Assembly: GCF_030954495.1 (NCBI RefSeq)
Contig: NZ_JAVHUW010000072.1
Coordinates: 47,582 to 111,581 of the forward strand
Origin: Candidatus Desulfosporosinus nitrosoreducens
Lineage (GTDB): Bacteria; Bacillota; Desulfitobacteriia; Desulfitobacteriales; Desulfitobacteriaceae
Direction: 5' to 3'
DNA: 64,000 nt
Shown: piece after piece, positions 36,383 to 45,560 of the stretch
Numbering within the stretch: the stretch's first letter is position 1
How the letters are laid out: the number at the start of each line of letters is the position of its first letter
Notes under the pieces: generated by a model
Databases searched by the model: none
What the model was told of the DNA's origin: nothing
What the model saw: the letters and a program-made list of their open reading frames with translations, nothing else
Position numbers and translations under genes: made by a program

Positions 36383-37162
36383 TTAAAGTGTTTTTAAAGT
36401 ATCCGGCGTAAAGATGACATTACGAAGAACTTGCCCGGAATTCCCTAAACTCGGCAACGCTTTGCCATTTAAGGTGACTGAAACTCCACCCGCGTTGCCG
36501 ACGGTGACGAGCTCGATTTTGCTTGTTCCCTTAACTTCCCTGCTCGTACCTGCGTCAAAGGTTCCTTGAAACAACGGCTGTCCATCAGCTTTTACAACAA
36601 TCCAGCACGGCTGGGTGAACACTAATTGAGCGGTCAAGCCATCCTGTGTTGCCGCCGCAACCGGGGGGGGAGTGCTGGGAGTCGTTTCTGGAGTACTAGT
36701 ATTCGTCTTGGGTGTAACCGTTTCTGCCTGGGATGGCGCGCTCGGCAGTACCGTAGGCGAATAAGCCGAATTGGCAAGCTTTTCAGGGGTGCGATGGCTC
36801 CATTCAGCAATTCCAACGATCAAACCAATGGCCACAACAGCCGTAATTCCCACTACCAAGGGTCTAACCCAAAAAGGACGCTTTTTTAAGGGAATAGGGT
36901 CAGGAGTTTCCAGAACTTTTATGGTTTCCGGTACTTCAGAGTCATTATAGCGTTGAATGATCTCGTCCGGGTTTAACCCTAAGTGTTTGGCATAAGTACG
37001 CAAATATCCTTTGACATAAGTCGCCCCTGGAAGTATCCCATATTCCTCATCTTCAAGTGCCTGGATATAACGAATGCGAATCTTAGTCGTGTCTTCGGTA
37101 AATGCTAGGCTCCATTGTTTCTCCTCACGTGCGGCCCGGAGCATTTGTCCTTCTCCTGCCAT
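36383..37162 (-). CDS. RodZ-like helix-turn-helix membrane protein
   Basis: A 259-aa protein with an N-terminal HTH_25 domain (MLRAAREEKQWSLAFTEDTTKI, then YVKGYLRTYAKHLGLNPDEI), one transmembrane helix (VGITAVVAIGLIVGIAEW), a Ser/Thr/Pro-rich linker and a C-terminal extracellular DUF4115 domain. This is the layout of RodZ, which links MreB filaments to the wall machinery. The ATG at 37162 follows AGGGGGG; a GTG/ATG further upstream is not needed. It lies 19 bases downstream of the DUF3388 gene. Confidence 0.9.
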   Translation of the reverse strand: MAGEGQMLRAAREEKQWSLAFTEDTTKIRIRYIQALEDEEYGILPGATYVKGYLRTYAKHLGLNPDEIIQRYNDSEVPETIKVLETPDPIPLKKRPFWVRPLVVGITAVVAIGLIVGIAEWSHRTPEKLANSAYSPTVLPSAPSQAETVTPKTNTSTPETTPSTPPPVAAATQDGLTAQLVFTQPCWIVVKADGQPLFQGTFDAGTSREVKGTSKIELVTVGNAGGVSVTLNGKALPSLGNSGQVLRNVIFTPDTLKTL

Positions 37163-37181
37163 TGATACCCCCCCTATCATC

Positions 37182-37970
37182 TTAGCTTAAGTCGAAGGCA
37201 GAAAAACTCATTGCAATATCCTCGCATCGAATTTCGTCATCCTCATGATGCCGAATTTCGATGATAAAGTCAAAGTCAATATGCAAACGCCCATCTCGCA
37301 GAAGAACGTCCGGATGTTCGACGATCTTCAAAACGGGCATTTCAATAACTTGTTTGAGCAACGACCAATGGGCATCGTTTCCCCGTGTAGTACTGGTTAT
37401 TCCGTCAATGAGAAAGATACTGTCCTTGGACTCGTCGCGCAATAACTCAGTGCGTATGGTTTGCCGAATAATCGTTGAGGATAATAATATCCAACGCTTA
37501 TTGGCATAAACACAGGCGGCAATGGCCGCTTCCGTTTTTCCCACCCGGGGCATTCCCCGAATTCCAATGATTCGATTTCCACCCTCAAGTAAAGTATCTC
37601 CTAAAAAGTCAACCAGCACTCCTAATTCTTCACGAACAAAGCGATAAGTCGGCGGATTAATTTCGGCCATGTCCAACCGCTTCCCATGACGCAGAGCTAT
37701 CCGGTCCAACAGCGTGGGCATACGGAAAGCCGTTACTTTTATAGCTTCAACTTCAAGCAAAGCTTCATGCAGCGCTCTTACTTTAGCATCCGCATGAACT
37801 TCCAAAAGAAGCCCCCGCCGCGTCGGCCCAATACCGGCAACGGTTAAAATATTTAGATCCAGCATGCCAATCAAGGTCGTCACGGCCCCGAACAGTCCCG
37901 GCTTATTTTGCTGAATATCGTATTCCAAATACAACAGACTCTCTACCTGTGCAGGCCATCTTCTCATCAA
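37182..37970 (-). CDS. DUF3388 (YmfK-like) protein with ACT-like and P-loop regions
   Basis: A 262-aa protein. The N-terminal ~80 residues resemble an ACT domain (YLEYDIQQNKPGLFGAVTTL), and about residue 140 there is GIRGMPRVGKTEAA, a P-loop-like stretch. Bacillus YmfK has the same order and lies near the same cell-envelope gene neighbourhood. The function is unknown. Its first 68 bases overlap the end of mnmH in another frame; the family N-terminus corresponds to VESLLYLEY, so a start a few codons later is possible. Confidence 0.85.
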   Translation of the reverse strand: MMRRWPAQVESLLYLEYDIQQNKPGLFGAVTTLIGMLDLNILTVAGIGPTRRGLLLEVHADAKVRALHEALLEVEAIKVTAFRMPTLLDRIALRHGKRLDMAEINPPTYRFVREELGVLVDFLGDTLLEGGNRIIGIRGMPRVGKTEAAIAACVYANKRWILLSSTIIRQTIRTELLRDESKDSIFLIDGITSTTRGNDAHWSLLKQVIEMPVLKIVEHPDVLLRDGRLHIDFDFIIEIRHHEDDEIRCEDIAMSFSAFDLS

Positions 37971-38985
37971 GATAGCGTTCCAACTCCCTCAAGGCTTTAG
38001 TAGGCTCCTGATAATCTAAGAAATAATCATAATCCGCACTCGGTACATTGGGGTAAGCATAAAGCTTATCGTAATATTCCACCAGAAGTTGTTCCGTGAA
38101 ATCTTCTAAGCGATTAGCCCCTAAAAGGTTGTGCAGCTCTTGAACTTTAACCCGGCCTAAAGTCTTTATTAATTTTTCCAGAGCAAGCCTGATTTCTTCA
38201 TGAGCATTAGATACTGCCGTATACTCTCGTATTAAACGTTGTACCCGATTGGGCAAGGAATCACAATGCAGTATTTGAACTCCATGCTGCATGGCGGTAT
38301 AAAATGTGGCCGGTAAGGTCACTCTGCCAATACGTCTGCTTTCACACTCCACAATGACATAGGGGAATTCTTTTAAAAGATCCAATTCTTCATATAACAA
38401 GCCCTCAAACTTTTTTTGGGAAGGCGGGTCCCCCAAACCCATGGCACCAAAAACAGACCCCCGATTATTGGCCAGTTTTTCAAGATCTATTGCCGGATAT
38501 CCCTCTTCACGCAGTTTTCCGAGCAGCTCAGTTTTTCCCACCCCGGTATTGCCGCGGAGGACAACAAACCGAAACGGCAACTCTTGTTGAAAGTATTCAA
38601 TAACTTGGCTGCGGTAAGCCTTATATCCTCCCTGCAGCCGATAAATGGGAATACCCATTAATTCCGCCACCGTAGCGAGGGCCTTGCTGCGCATACCCCC
38701 GCGCCAGCAAAATAATACCAAGGGGCCTTTGCGAGAAAGTTCTCCAACCTTTTTAAGAAGCTCGGGAAGTTTGGGACTAACAATACTTAAACCAAGTTCG
38801 CGGGCCAGGCTCGGCGATGCTTGCGTATACATCGTCCCAACTTCAGCACGTTCCTGGTTATTAAAAAGAGGAAGATTAACAGAACCTGGGATTGTCGCTT
38901 CCGCAAATTCTCCCTCAGAGCGCACATCAACTAATACTGGATTATCTAGAGCTTTAAGGTCACTAACCTGAATTTCCTTAATCAT
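37903..38985 (-). CDS. mnmH: tRNA 2-selenouridine synthase
   Basis: A 360-aa enzyme that replaces sulfur by selenium (through a geranylated intermediate) at the wobble uridine of some tRNAs. The N-terminal rhodanese domain has LFCWRGGMRSKAL with the catalytic Cys, and the P-loop is LRGNTGVGKTELL, followed by DLEKLANNRGSVFG typical of MnmH. It implies selenophosphate supply (selD), which is not in the window. It overlaps the DUF3388 gene by 68 bases, unusually long for this compact region. Confidence 0.95.
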   Translation of the reverse strand: MIKEIQVSDLKALDNPVLVDVRSEGEFAEATIPGSVNLPLFNNQERAEVGTMYTQASPSLARELGLSIVSPKLPELLKKVGELSRKGPLVLFCWRGGMRSKALATVAELMGIPIYRLQGGYKAYRSQVIEYFQQELPFRFVVLRGNTGVGKTELLGKLREEGYPAIDLEKLANNRGSVFGAMGLGDPPSQKKFEGLLYEELDLLKEFPYVIVECESRRIGRVTLPATFYTAMQHGVQILHCDSLPNRVQRLIREYTAVSNAHEEIRLALEKLIKTLGRVKVQELHNLLGANRLEDFTEQLLVEYYDKLYAYPNVPSADYDYFLDYQEPTKALRELERYLDEKMACTGRESVVFGIRYSAK

Positions 38986-39050
38986 TAATAATTCCCTCAG
39001 TTCGGATATTCTCTATATCTTATCATAAATCCTAACAAAATTTTATGCAA

Positions 39051-41414
39051 CTAATATACTATTTCATCTGTCCAAGGTCCATATTTTAATTCAAATTGTC
39101 CTCTTGTCATCAAAACCTCACGCGGTTTAGAACCCTCATACCCGCCGACAACCCCTTTTCCCTCCAAAAAATCCATTAAACGTGCCGCACGGGTATAACC
39201 GATCCTGAGACGACGCTGCAGCAAGGATACTGAAGCGGTTCCGCTTTCAATAAAAAGTTGAGCAGCCTGATAAAATAATTCGTCTTCCAATTCATCCTTA
39301 GGCGCATTGCCAAGGTCAACATTGGGAATGTCCTGATATTCCGGCTTGGCCTGATTTTGGAGAAATTCCACGACATTTTCCACTTCTTTATCCCCCAGAT
39401 AACATCCTTGTACACGCATGGGTTTACTGGCACCCATTGGATAGTACAGCATGTCTCCGCGCCCCATCAGTTTCTCTGCGCCATTCATGTCCAATATTGT
39501 TCTTGAATCCGTTTGTGAAGAAACAGAAAAAGCAATACGCGAAGGAATATTTGCTTTAATAAGTCCGGTGATAACATCCACAGAAGGTCTTTGAGTCGCT
39601 ACAATTAAATGAATCCCGGCCGCGCGCGCCATTTGGGCCAGGCGGCAAATGGCATCTTCCACATCACCCGGCGCGACCATCATCAAATCTGCCAGTTCGT
39701 CGATAATGACTACAACATAGGGCAGGGGAGGATGCTCCTCTTTCTTTTCTTGCAGACGCAAAAAATTGTACCGCACAATATCTCTCACCCCTGAGCTTGC
39801 AAAAAGTTCATAACGGGTCTCCATTTCCGTCACAATCCATTTTAAAGCTCCCGCCGCTTTACGGGGGTCCGTAACAACGGGCGCGATCAGATGAGGGATG
39901 CCATTGTAGTTGGCCAATTCCACCATCTTAGGGTCGACCAAGAGAAATTTAACTTCGTCCGGCCGCGCCTTGAAAAGAATACTGTGAATCAGCGTATTAA
40001 TACACACGGATTTACCGGAACCGGTAGCTCCCGCAATCAACAGGTGGGGCATTCTTGTCAAATCTGCTATCACCGGTGCTCCTGTTATGTCCTTACCCAA
40101 ACATAAAATCAACTTATTTGCCAGCCCCTGAAATTCAGGGGTTTCTAAGACCTCTCGAAAATGGACCATGGCAATCTCTTTATTGGGCACCTCAATCCCT
40201 ACCACAGATTTTCCGGGAATAGGGGCCTCGATACGCACATCGGCGGAGGCTAAACTCAAAGCAATATCATCCGCTAAGTTCGTTATCTTACTTACTTTGA
40301 CGCCTGGAGCCGGTTGGGCTTCATAGCGTGTAATTGCCGGCCCTTGAGTCACTTGGGTCACTTTAACTTTTACGCCGAAACTAGCCAGAGTTTCCTCCAG
40401 GATGCGCACGTTATCGGCTAAATCTTTATTGAGCCGGGGGTTTTTGACTTTTAGGGATTTATGAAGCAGGGAAACTTGAGGAAGCTGATAATTTCCGTCC
40501 TCGCGGGTTTGACGGGAAATTGGAGTACTCGTCACTTTTCCCGGTATCACCGGATTAGGAGAAGGTACGTTTGCGGTTTTCGCAAAGTCTAATTGTCCCT
40601 TTGGCAGGGGTTCGGGGGGATTTATTTCAATAATTATTTCATTTGGGCTTTCATTTTGATCTTCAAGAGTTTTAATGACTAAAGGACGTTCCACGATATC
40701 CGGATCAAGGACAGGTCTTAGAGAAGATTTCTTAGAAATTTTAACGTCCTTGGCTGCCTTAACGTTTTCCTCGTTCCCATTTGTTTTCTCATCCTCAGAA
40801 CTTTTCAGCGCTTCCTTAAAATCTTCCAGGTGGTGTTTCATCCAGATCCCCGACTCTTTTCCCATTTGTCTTGCCTCTTGGAATCCTGCCACCAGGGAGC
40901 GGTTTGTGATTAGCAAAGCGCCAATAAGCGCACACATTATCAAAATAACGTAACTGCCTGGAATACCGAGCATTGACTTTAATAAGAAAACAATGGCCGC
41001 ACCAATAAGGCCGCCTCCGTGACCAAGTTGCCCCTCATGGAACATATCCGCTTGCGAATAAGCCTCAATACCCGGTAACTGAAGGTGAAGCATGCCGACG
41101 AAAACGAGCCAAAGAAGAACGATCCCTATGGCTTTGGAGCCAACGCGGGAAGTTTGCTTATTCATGAAAGCAATACCCCAAATACCCAACATAATAGGTA
41201 TCCCAATTCTACCCCCGCCGGCTAACATGGTTAAAAAGCGGTTAATCTCTTGTCCGACGACACCGCTCCTCTCTGAGTACAAAGCGACAAGCCCCAAACA
41301 GGCCATACCAACCACGAAGACCCCGATGACCTCGTTGCGTATTGTCTCTCCCAGGGTATTCGCTCTCATATCAACCTTTTTATTTAACTTGCGGCGTTTG
41401 GCTTTTTTCGCCAC
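39051..41414 (-). CDS. ftsK: DNA translocase FtsK/SpoIIIE
   Basis: A 787-aa septal DNA pump. The N-terminal ~170 residues form four membrane helices, followed by a Pro/charged linker (about 190-320). The motor domain has GATGSGKSVCINTLI (Walker A) and VVIIDELADLMM (Walker B). A C-terminal gamma winged-helix domain (SGTASVSLLQRRLRIGYTRA) reads KOPS/SRS orientation sequences. In spore-formers it also moves DNA into the forespore. The start is a GTG after GGGGG. Terminator-like sequence lies between it and tepA. Confidence 0.97.
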   Translation of the reverse strand: MAKKAKRRKLNKKVDMRANTLGETIRNEVIGVFVVGMACLGLVALYSERSGVVGQEINRFLTMLAGGGRIGIPIMLGIWGIAFMNKQTSRVGSKAIGIVLLWLVFVGMLHLQLPGIEAYSQADMFHEGQLGHGGGLIGAAIVFLLKSMLGIPGSYVILIMCALIGALLITNRSLVAGFQEARQMGKESGIWMKHHLEDFKEALKSSEDEKTNGNEENVKAAKDVKISKKSSLRPVLDPDIVERPLVIKTLEDQNESPNEIIIEINPPEPLPKGQLDFAKTANVPSPNPVIPGKVTSTPISRQTREDGNYQLPQVSLLHKSLKVKNPRLNKDLADNVRILEETLASFGVKVKVTQVTQGPAITRYEAQPAPGVKVSKITNLADDIALSLASADVRIEAPIPGKSVVGIEVPNKEIAMVHFREVLETPEFQGLANKLILCLGKDITGAPVIADLTRMPHLLIAGATGSGKSVCINTLIHSILFKARPDEVKFLLVDPKMVELANYNGIPHLIAPVVTDPRKAAGALKWIVTEMETRYELFASSGVRDIVRYNFLRLQEKKEEHPPLPYVVVIIDELADLMMVAPGDVEDAICRLAQMARAAGIHLIVATQRPSVDVITGLIKANIPSRIAFSVSSQTDSRTILDMNGAEKLMGRGDMLYYPMGASKPMRVQGCYLGDKEVENVVEFLQNQAKPEYQDIPNVDLGNAPKDELEDELFYQAAQLFIESGTASVSLLQRRLRIGYTRAARLMDFLEGKGVVGGYEGSKPREVLMTRGQFELKYGPWTDEIVY

Positions 41415-41532
41415 ACTCTAATCCCCCAAACGTTTATAGTCTTTTGTATTTTAATCTTATCCCATTAAATTCCACATTGGCCGGCGTTTTCCTTTGTCAT
41501 AAATTGCAAAAGACACCTGGCCTGATATAAAA

Positions 41533-41550
41533 AAGCGACTTTCGCCGCTT
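41533..41550 (-). terminator. terminator after tepA
   Basis: 7-bp stem (AAGCGGC/GTCGCTT on the minus strand) with a short loop, then TTTTTTATA. It lies about 20 bases after the tepA stop codon. Confidence 0.85.
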
Positions 41551-41570
41551 ATAATTTTAAGAACTCGCCC

Positions 41571-42257
41571 TTATGTAGGAGTAATTAAACTATTCAGCTC
41601 TTTAAAGGCTTCCCGAACTCCTCCCACCACTTGAATCAACCCTGCGTCGACAGCTTCCTGCCCAATAAGGATGGTTCCGATATCCTGCGCCAATTCTCCG
41701 GTCTGGAACATAAGTTTTTCTAATCTCTCTTTGCTAATTTGCGAATGGGAATAGATAAATTGATCGATTCGCTCCTGCATTTTCCGCAAATAATCAAATT
41801 GCTGGTGGCCGTTAATCACTAACCCCGTGTAGCGGATCGGATGAACCGTCATGGTACCCGTCGGAGCAATCAGGCTTTTCGAACAGCTAACGGCAATAGG
41901 AATCCCAATACTATGTCCGCCGCCAAGAACCAGAGAGACCGAGGGTTTGCTCAAACTACTCAACATCTCGGCAATTGCCAATCCAGCCTCTACATCACCA
42001 CCGGCAGTATTTAAAATGACCAATACTCCTTCGACTTTAGGGTTCTGTTCAACCGCCAGCAATTGGGGAATAAGATGCTCATATTTTGTTGTCTTAGTTT
42101 GAGCAGGCAACATTTGATGCCCTTCAATTTGTCCGATAATCGGCAAGCAAAAAATTCTTTCGGTAACTTCAGGAACTTGAATTTGCCCTAATTCTTTAAT
42201 TGCCTCTGTTGATTCATTCGTCTCTTCCTCTGCTAAGCAAGTTTTATTTGAAAACAC
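41571..42257 (-). CDS. tepA: ClpP-class peptidase of the TepA type
   Basis: A 228-aa ClpP-fold serine protease-like protein. The nucleophile region is LGGGHSIGIPIA, with an upstream NTAGGDVEAGL and downstream MTVHPIRYTG. Bacillus TepA is implicated in protein export and degradation of signal peptides or spore proteins. A GTG start at 42257 with AAGGGGG upstream is preferred; the open frame to 42308 has no RBS. TepA often lies next to ftsK in Firmicutes, as here. Confidence 0.92.
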   Translation of the reverse strand: MFSNKTCLAEEETNESTEAIKELGQIQVPEVTERIFCLPIIGQIEGHQMLPAQTKTTKYEHLIPQLLAVEQNPKVEGVLVILNTAGGDVEAGLAIAEMLSSLSKPSVSLVLGGGHSIGIPIAVSCSKSLIAPTGTMTVHPIRYTGLVINGHQQFDYLRKMQERIDQFIYSHSQISKERLEKLMFQTGELAQDIGTILIGQEAVDAGLIQVVGGVREAFKELNSLITPT

Positions 42258-42626
42258 GGATTGTTTTACCCCCTTCACATTTGAGAACATCACTCGCTGA
42301 TATTCCATTCGAATTATCAGCGATTTAAAAGATTTCTCGTTTAGTATGGAGGATTCAATCGTAAATAATACTTCCTTACTCTACTATAAACGATGAATGC
42401 AAACCCGTCCAGTAAAGTATCTTAACAAGCAACATTTTAGAACTGCCGCTAGACACTATATTCCAAGAAAGCCAAAAACTTATCATTATAATGATACCTT
42501 CAGACATTTCCCGCAATATACGAATAAGGTCCCACCAAGAAATCTATGCCTGGCGGCCCAAGCACATTCAAATGGACTTTGCCTAACTCCCGTAAATTTC
42601 TCGAAACCTGATTATTGCCTTCCGCT
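42258..42626. other. intergenic stretch without a supported gene
   Basis: AT-rich sequence between tepA and the lipoprotein gene. A plus-strand open frame at 42397-42660 exists but lacks an RBS and protein-like composition. I see no hairpin of note. Confidence 0.5.
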
Positions 42627-43265
42627 TCAGTTTGCGATTATGTTTATTTTGAACCAATAAGTTATTTCATTATCACCTTTACCCCAGTTAACATCGCATA
42701 AAAACAAATATTTTCCTGCTTCCTTTGGTGCCATAAGCTGACTTTGAGTTGACGGGTATAAAACTAACTGATCACTTTTCTTTGTCTTATCAAATATAGA
42801 GACTTTGTATTCAGGCTTATCCAAACCTGATACTTCCTCTGCGTCTAAGCGTACAATAGAACCTGGCTTGAGATCAGTGGCTTTCAGAGCCTGGTCAGCA
42901 ATATACTCATCTGCTCCGAATGCTGTATTTCCAACTCTTCCCCCCGGTTTTCCAGTATAATTAGCATCACTTCGTATCCAGGGAATATTAATATTATTAC
43001 TTGTTACCGAAAATTTAGGATATGTTGCAGGATAATTTTCGGCATCTTTTATCATCGTTAGCATACTAGGCTCTTCTGTAGGGTTATCTGGTGCTGTTAA
43101 AATATTTCCGGTTGTACCTTCCGCCTCATTCAGTTTTAAAGGCCCATCAGGTTGAGAGGGCAACGTTTTTGACGCAGTCTTGCTCAAATTTACTTTTTGT
43201 GCCGTACAAGAGATTGAGCTTAAGACAATTAGAAACAGGATTATGAATGTTAATAATCTTTTCAA
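42627..43265 (-). CDS. putative lipoprotein, unknown
   Basis: A 212-aa protein with a basic start and hydrophobic core (LLTFIILFLIVLSSISC), the Cys after SSIS being the likely lipidation site. The mature chain is polar and then beta-rich (YLFLCDVNWGKGDNEITYWF at the end). A TTG start at 43265 follows AAAGGA at 8 bases and gives a normal lipoprotein signal; the ATG at 43295 or the longer frame would place 10-31 charged residues in front of the signal. No domain is recognised. Confidence 0.72.
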   Translation of the reverse strand: MKRLLTFIILFLIVLSSISCTAQKVNLSKTASKTLPSQPDGPLKLNEAEGTTGNILTAPDNPTEEPSMLTMIKDAENYPATYPKFSVTSNNINIPWIRSDANYTGKPGGRVGNTAFGADEYIADQALKATDLKPGSIVRLDAEEVSGLDKPEYKVSIFDKTKKSDQLVLYPSTQSQLMAPKEAGKYLFLCDVNWGKGDNEITYWFKINIIAN

Positions 43266-43375
43266 ACTATATTTTCCTTTCTCCTCAGCATCCATGGAAG
43301 GCCTTACCTTTACACAATATGCTGCAGACCGCCCCGTGTCTTCTCGAAGCCTGGTCAACCTAAGGCGGGAATTAG

Positions 43376-43807
43376 CTAGACATTCATATCATTAATACTG
43401 AGATTCCTATACATCAAATCGCTGCGTTTAATAAAACCAATCGATTCCCAAAATTTATTTCCTAAATCATTAGCAGCAAAGACAACCAAAGCAACCTTAT
43501 TTATTCCTTCCAGCCTCAAGGCGCTTGCTGCGGCTTTAACCAGAGCCTTTCCTATACCCTTGCCACGAAAATCAGGCCTAACCGCCGTATGATAAATATA
43601 CCCTCTTCTTCCATCGTGCCCGCAGAGTATGACACCTATGATCCGGTTTTCAATTTGAGCAACATAATTTGTGGTAGGATTTCTTCGGAGAAATTTTTCT
43701 ATACCTGCGGGGGAGTCATCCAAACTACGCATGCCCATACCTTCCGTACTCGTCCATAATTGATACACTTCATCATAGTCTTCAATTGACATTACCCTTA
43801 TTCTCAT
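43376..43807 (-). CDS. GNAT family N-acetyltransferase
   Basis: A 143-aa GNAT enzyme. The acetyl-CoA loop is HTAVRPDFRGKGIGKALVKA (about 72-91), followed by NDLGNKFWESIGF near the C-terminus, the usual beta bulge and final helix. It resembles YpeA/RimI-like small-molecule or protein acetyltransferases; the substrate is unknown. GGAGGAG lies 9 bases before the ATG. Confidence 0.9.
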   Translation of the reverse strand: MRIRVMSIEDYDEVYQLWTSTEGMGMRSLDDSPAGIEKFLRRNPTTNYVAQIENRIIGVILCGHDGRRGYIYHTAVRPDFRGKGIGKALVKAAASALRLEGINKVALVVFAANDLGNKFWESIGFIKRSDLMYRNLSINDMNV

Positions 43808-43981
43808 AGTTTTTACTCCTCCGCAACAAGTTTAGTCAAATCTCTCCGGTAAATATTATTGTGGAAATTCTCTGCTCTTTAAAGTGCTGTTAGATAATTC
43901 TCCAAATTTGTCTCTATATCCTTTTTATTGCAAACATTTTATCAAATCGGCAGTAACTTTCTGCCGGCGAGGGAAAGCCGT

Positions 43982-45295
43982 CTATTGGGAAATGAGCTTC
44001 GAGGACTGGCTCAAGGTCATGCCCTTCGTTTCCGGAGCCCAGGCTATCGAGGCAGCCAAACCGGCAATTGTTATTGCGGCGCCAATAAGCATGGTCGTTC
44101 CGATTCCGTACTCCTTTAAACTATAGGGCAGAACGAACATAGCGATAAAGGTGCAAATTTTACTGAAAGCTACCGCGATGCCTATGGCCGTGGCCCGAAC
44201 CTCCGTCGGGAAAAGCTCATTGGGATAAAGCCATTCCAAAATGCCTGGGCCGCCCGAGCAGAAGGCATAAAGCGCAAAGGAGCCAATAATGATAACCAGA
44301 GGAGCGGCTGGGAACAAGCCCAGGGCCAGCATTGCTAAGGACATGAGGACAAAGCTGGCAATGCACAAGGAGCGTCGGCCGATTGATTCCAGCCAAAACA
44401 TGGCCGGAATACAGCCAAGCAAAAAAACGGCGCTGATTACCACATCGCCTAAAACGGCCATCTTGCCCGTCCCCAAACCAAAAGCATTCAATATTTGCGG
44501 ACCAAAGGTATAAATGGCATACATCGGCAGAACCTGAGCGGTATACAAAATAACAATAAAAAGTAGTTTTTTAAAATAACCTGCCGCAAATAGTTTGCTA
44601 AGTTGTGTCCTGGCGCTCTGTTCATCCAGGATCGGCTCCGCGTCAGGACCGAATACCCTTTTCACAATGACACGCGCTTCGTCGTGACGGCCTTTGCTCA
44701 CTAGCCAACGGGGGGATTCCGGTGTGCCTAAACGGCCGATTACAAGTATTAAAGCGGGAATAGCCGCACTTCCCAACATCCAGCGCCAGCCGCCGTTCAC
44801 ATCAAGTAAGAAACACCCTACGATATCCGCCACCGTCGCCCCCACATACCAGACCGCCGCGATAAATCCCATAGACATGGCCCGATACTTGCGGGGGGTA
44901 AATTCCACGATTAAGGCGGTTGCGATCGGATAATCGGCCCCGACAACAATCCCCACCGCAAACCTTAATATGAACAACTCCAGGGGAGTCGTAATAAATA
45001 TCTGCAGAATTGAAAGGATTATGATAGCGATGAGATCAATCGTGAACATAAGCTGACGGCCTACCAAATCAGTGACATATCCAAATACTAACCCGCCAAC
45101 AAACAAGCCCGCAAGGGCAGATGCCCCAATTAAACCCGTCCAAAAAACATCCAAATTAAGCCGGGGCCCCAATTGAGTGAGCGCCAGTCCGATAATAACC
45201 ATGATATAGCCATCCAAAAAAGGACCGCCGCTCGACATGATGATCAGTTTCTTCAGAAAAGGATTAAATTCCAGATCCTCCAACGTCCTTGCCAT
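43982..45295 (-). CDS. MFS transporter (sugar-porter-like family)
   Basis: A 437-aa transporter with 12 predicted helices. The loop 2-3 motif is GYVTDLVGRQ and the loop 8-9 copy is SIGRRSL, with PESPRWLVSKG after helix 6, typical of the sugar-porter/organic-cation branch. It lies downstream of the pterin methyltransferase gene, separated by 265 bases containing a 10-bp phased repeat and a palindrome. Given the cluster, uptake of a methylated amine or related compound is plausible, but the substrate cannot be read from sequence. Confidence 0.88.
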   Translation of the reverse strand: MARTLEDLEFNPFLKKLIIMSSGGPFLDGYIMVIIGLALTQLGPRLNLDVFWTGLIGASALAGLFVGGLVFGYVTDLVGRQLMFTIDLIAIIILSILQIFITTPLELFILRFAVGIVVGADYPIATALIVEFTPRKYRAMSMGFIAAVWYVGATVADIVGCFLLDVNGGWRWMLGSAAIPALILVIGRLGTPESPRWLVSKGRHDEARVIVKRVFGPDAEPILDEQSARTQLSKLFAAGYFKKLLFIVILYTAQVLPMYAIYTFGPQILNAFGLGTGKMAVLGDVVISAVFLLGCIPAMFWLESIGRRSLCIASFVLMSLAMLALGLFPAAPLVIIIGSFALYAFCSGGPGILEWLYPNELFPTEVRATAIGIAVAFSKICTFIAMFVLPYSLKEYGIGTTMLIGAAITIAGLAASIAWAPETKGMTLSQSSKLISQ

Positions 45296-45382
45296 AGTTC
45301 CATCACCTTTCCCTTAATCTAGATAACGATCTACCCTTATAAGGTTCGGCTAAACACTAAATTTGATGTTGGTGGAAAAAGG

Positions 45383-45452
45383 CTCTGTAAATCATTGCAA
45401 ATCAAAGTAAATCCAGGCAGATCCAGGTAAACTTAAGCAACCTCAGGTAAAC
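45383..45452. repeat. seven degenerate 10-bp units in exact register
   Basis: Seven consecutive 10-base units end in GTAAAT, GCAAAT, GTAAAT, GCAGAT, GTAAAC, GCAACC and GTAAAC. The spacing is exactly 10 bases throughout, so the motif recurs on one face of the helix. It lies upstream of the MFS gene. Confidence 0.7.
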
Positions 45453-45453
45453 G

Positions 45454-45497
45454 TTGAAAATGGTGGACCAACATGCACAGTGGTACACCATTTTCAA
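45454..45497. promoter_or_regulatory. nested palindrome upstream of the MFS gene
   Basis: Perfect 12-bp outer arms (45454-45465 and 45486-45497) enclose a smaller ACCA/TGGT pairing. There is no T run on the minus strand, so it is more likely an operator or RNA structure than a terminator. It directly abuts the phased repeat. Confidence 0.6.
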
Positions 45498-45560
45498 GCA
45501 TTCCTCAAAGGGGCTGTGAGTGGGGTTTGACCGCCGCTGCACACTCCCCCGGGTCTGTTT

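Noticed and set aside
42397..42660. 87-aa plus-strand frame
   Set aside because: No RBS, overlaps the 3' end of the lipoprotein gene, and the composition is not protein-like.
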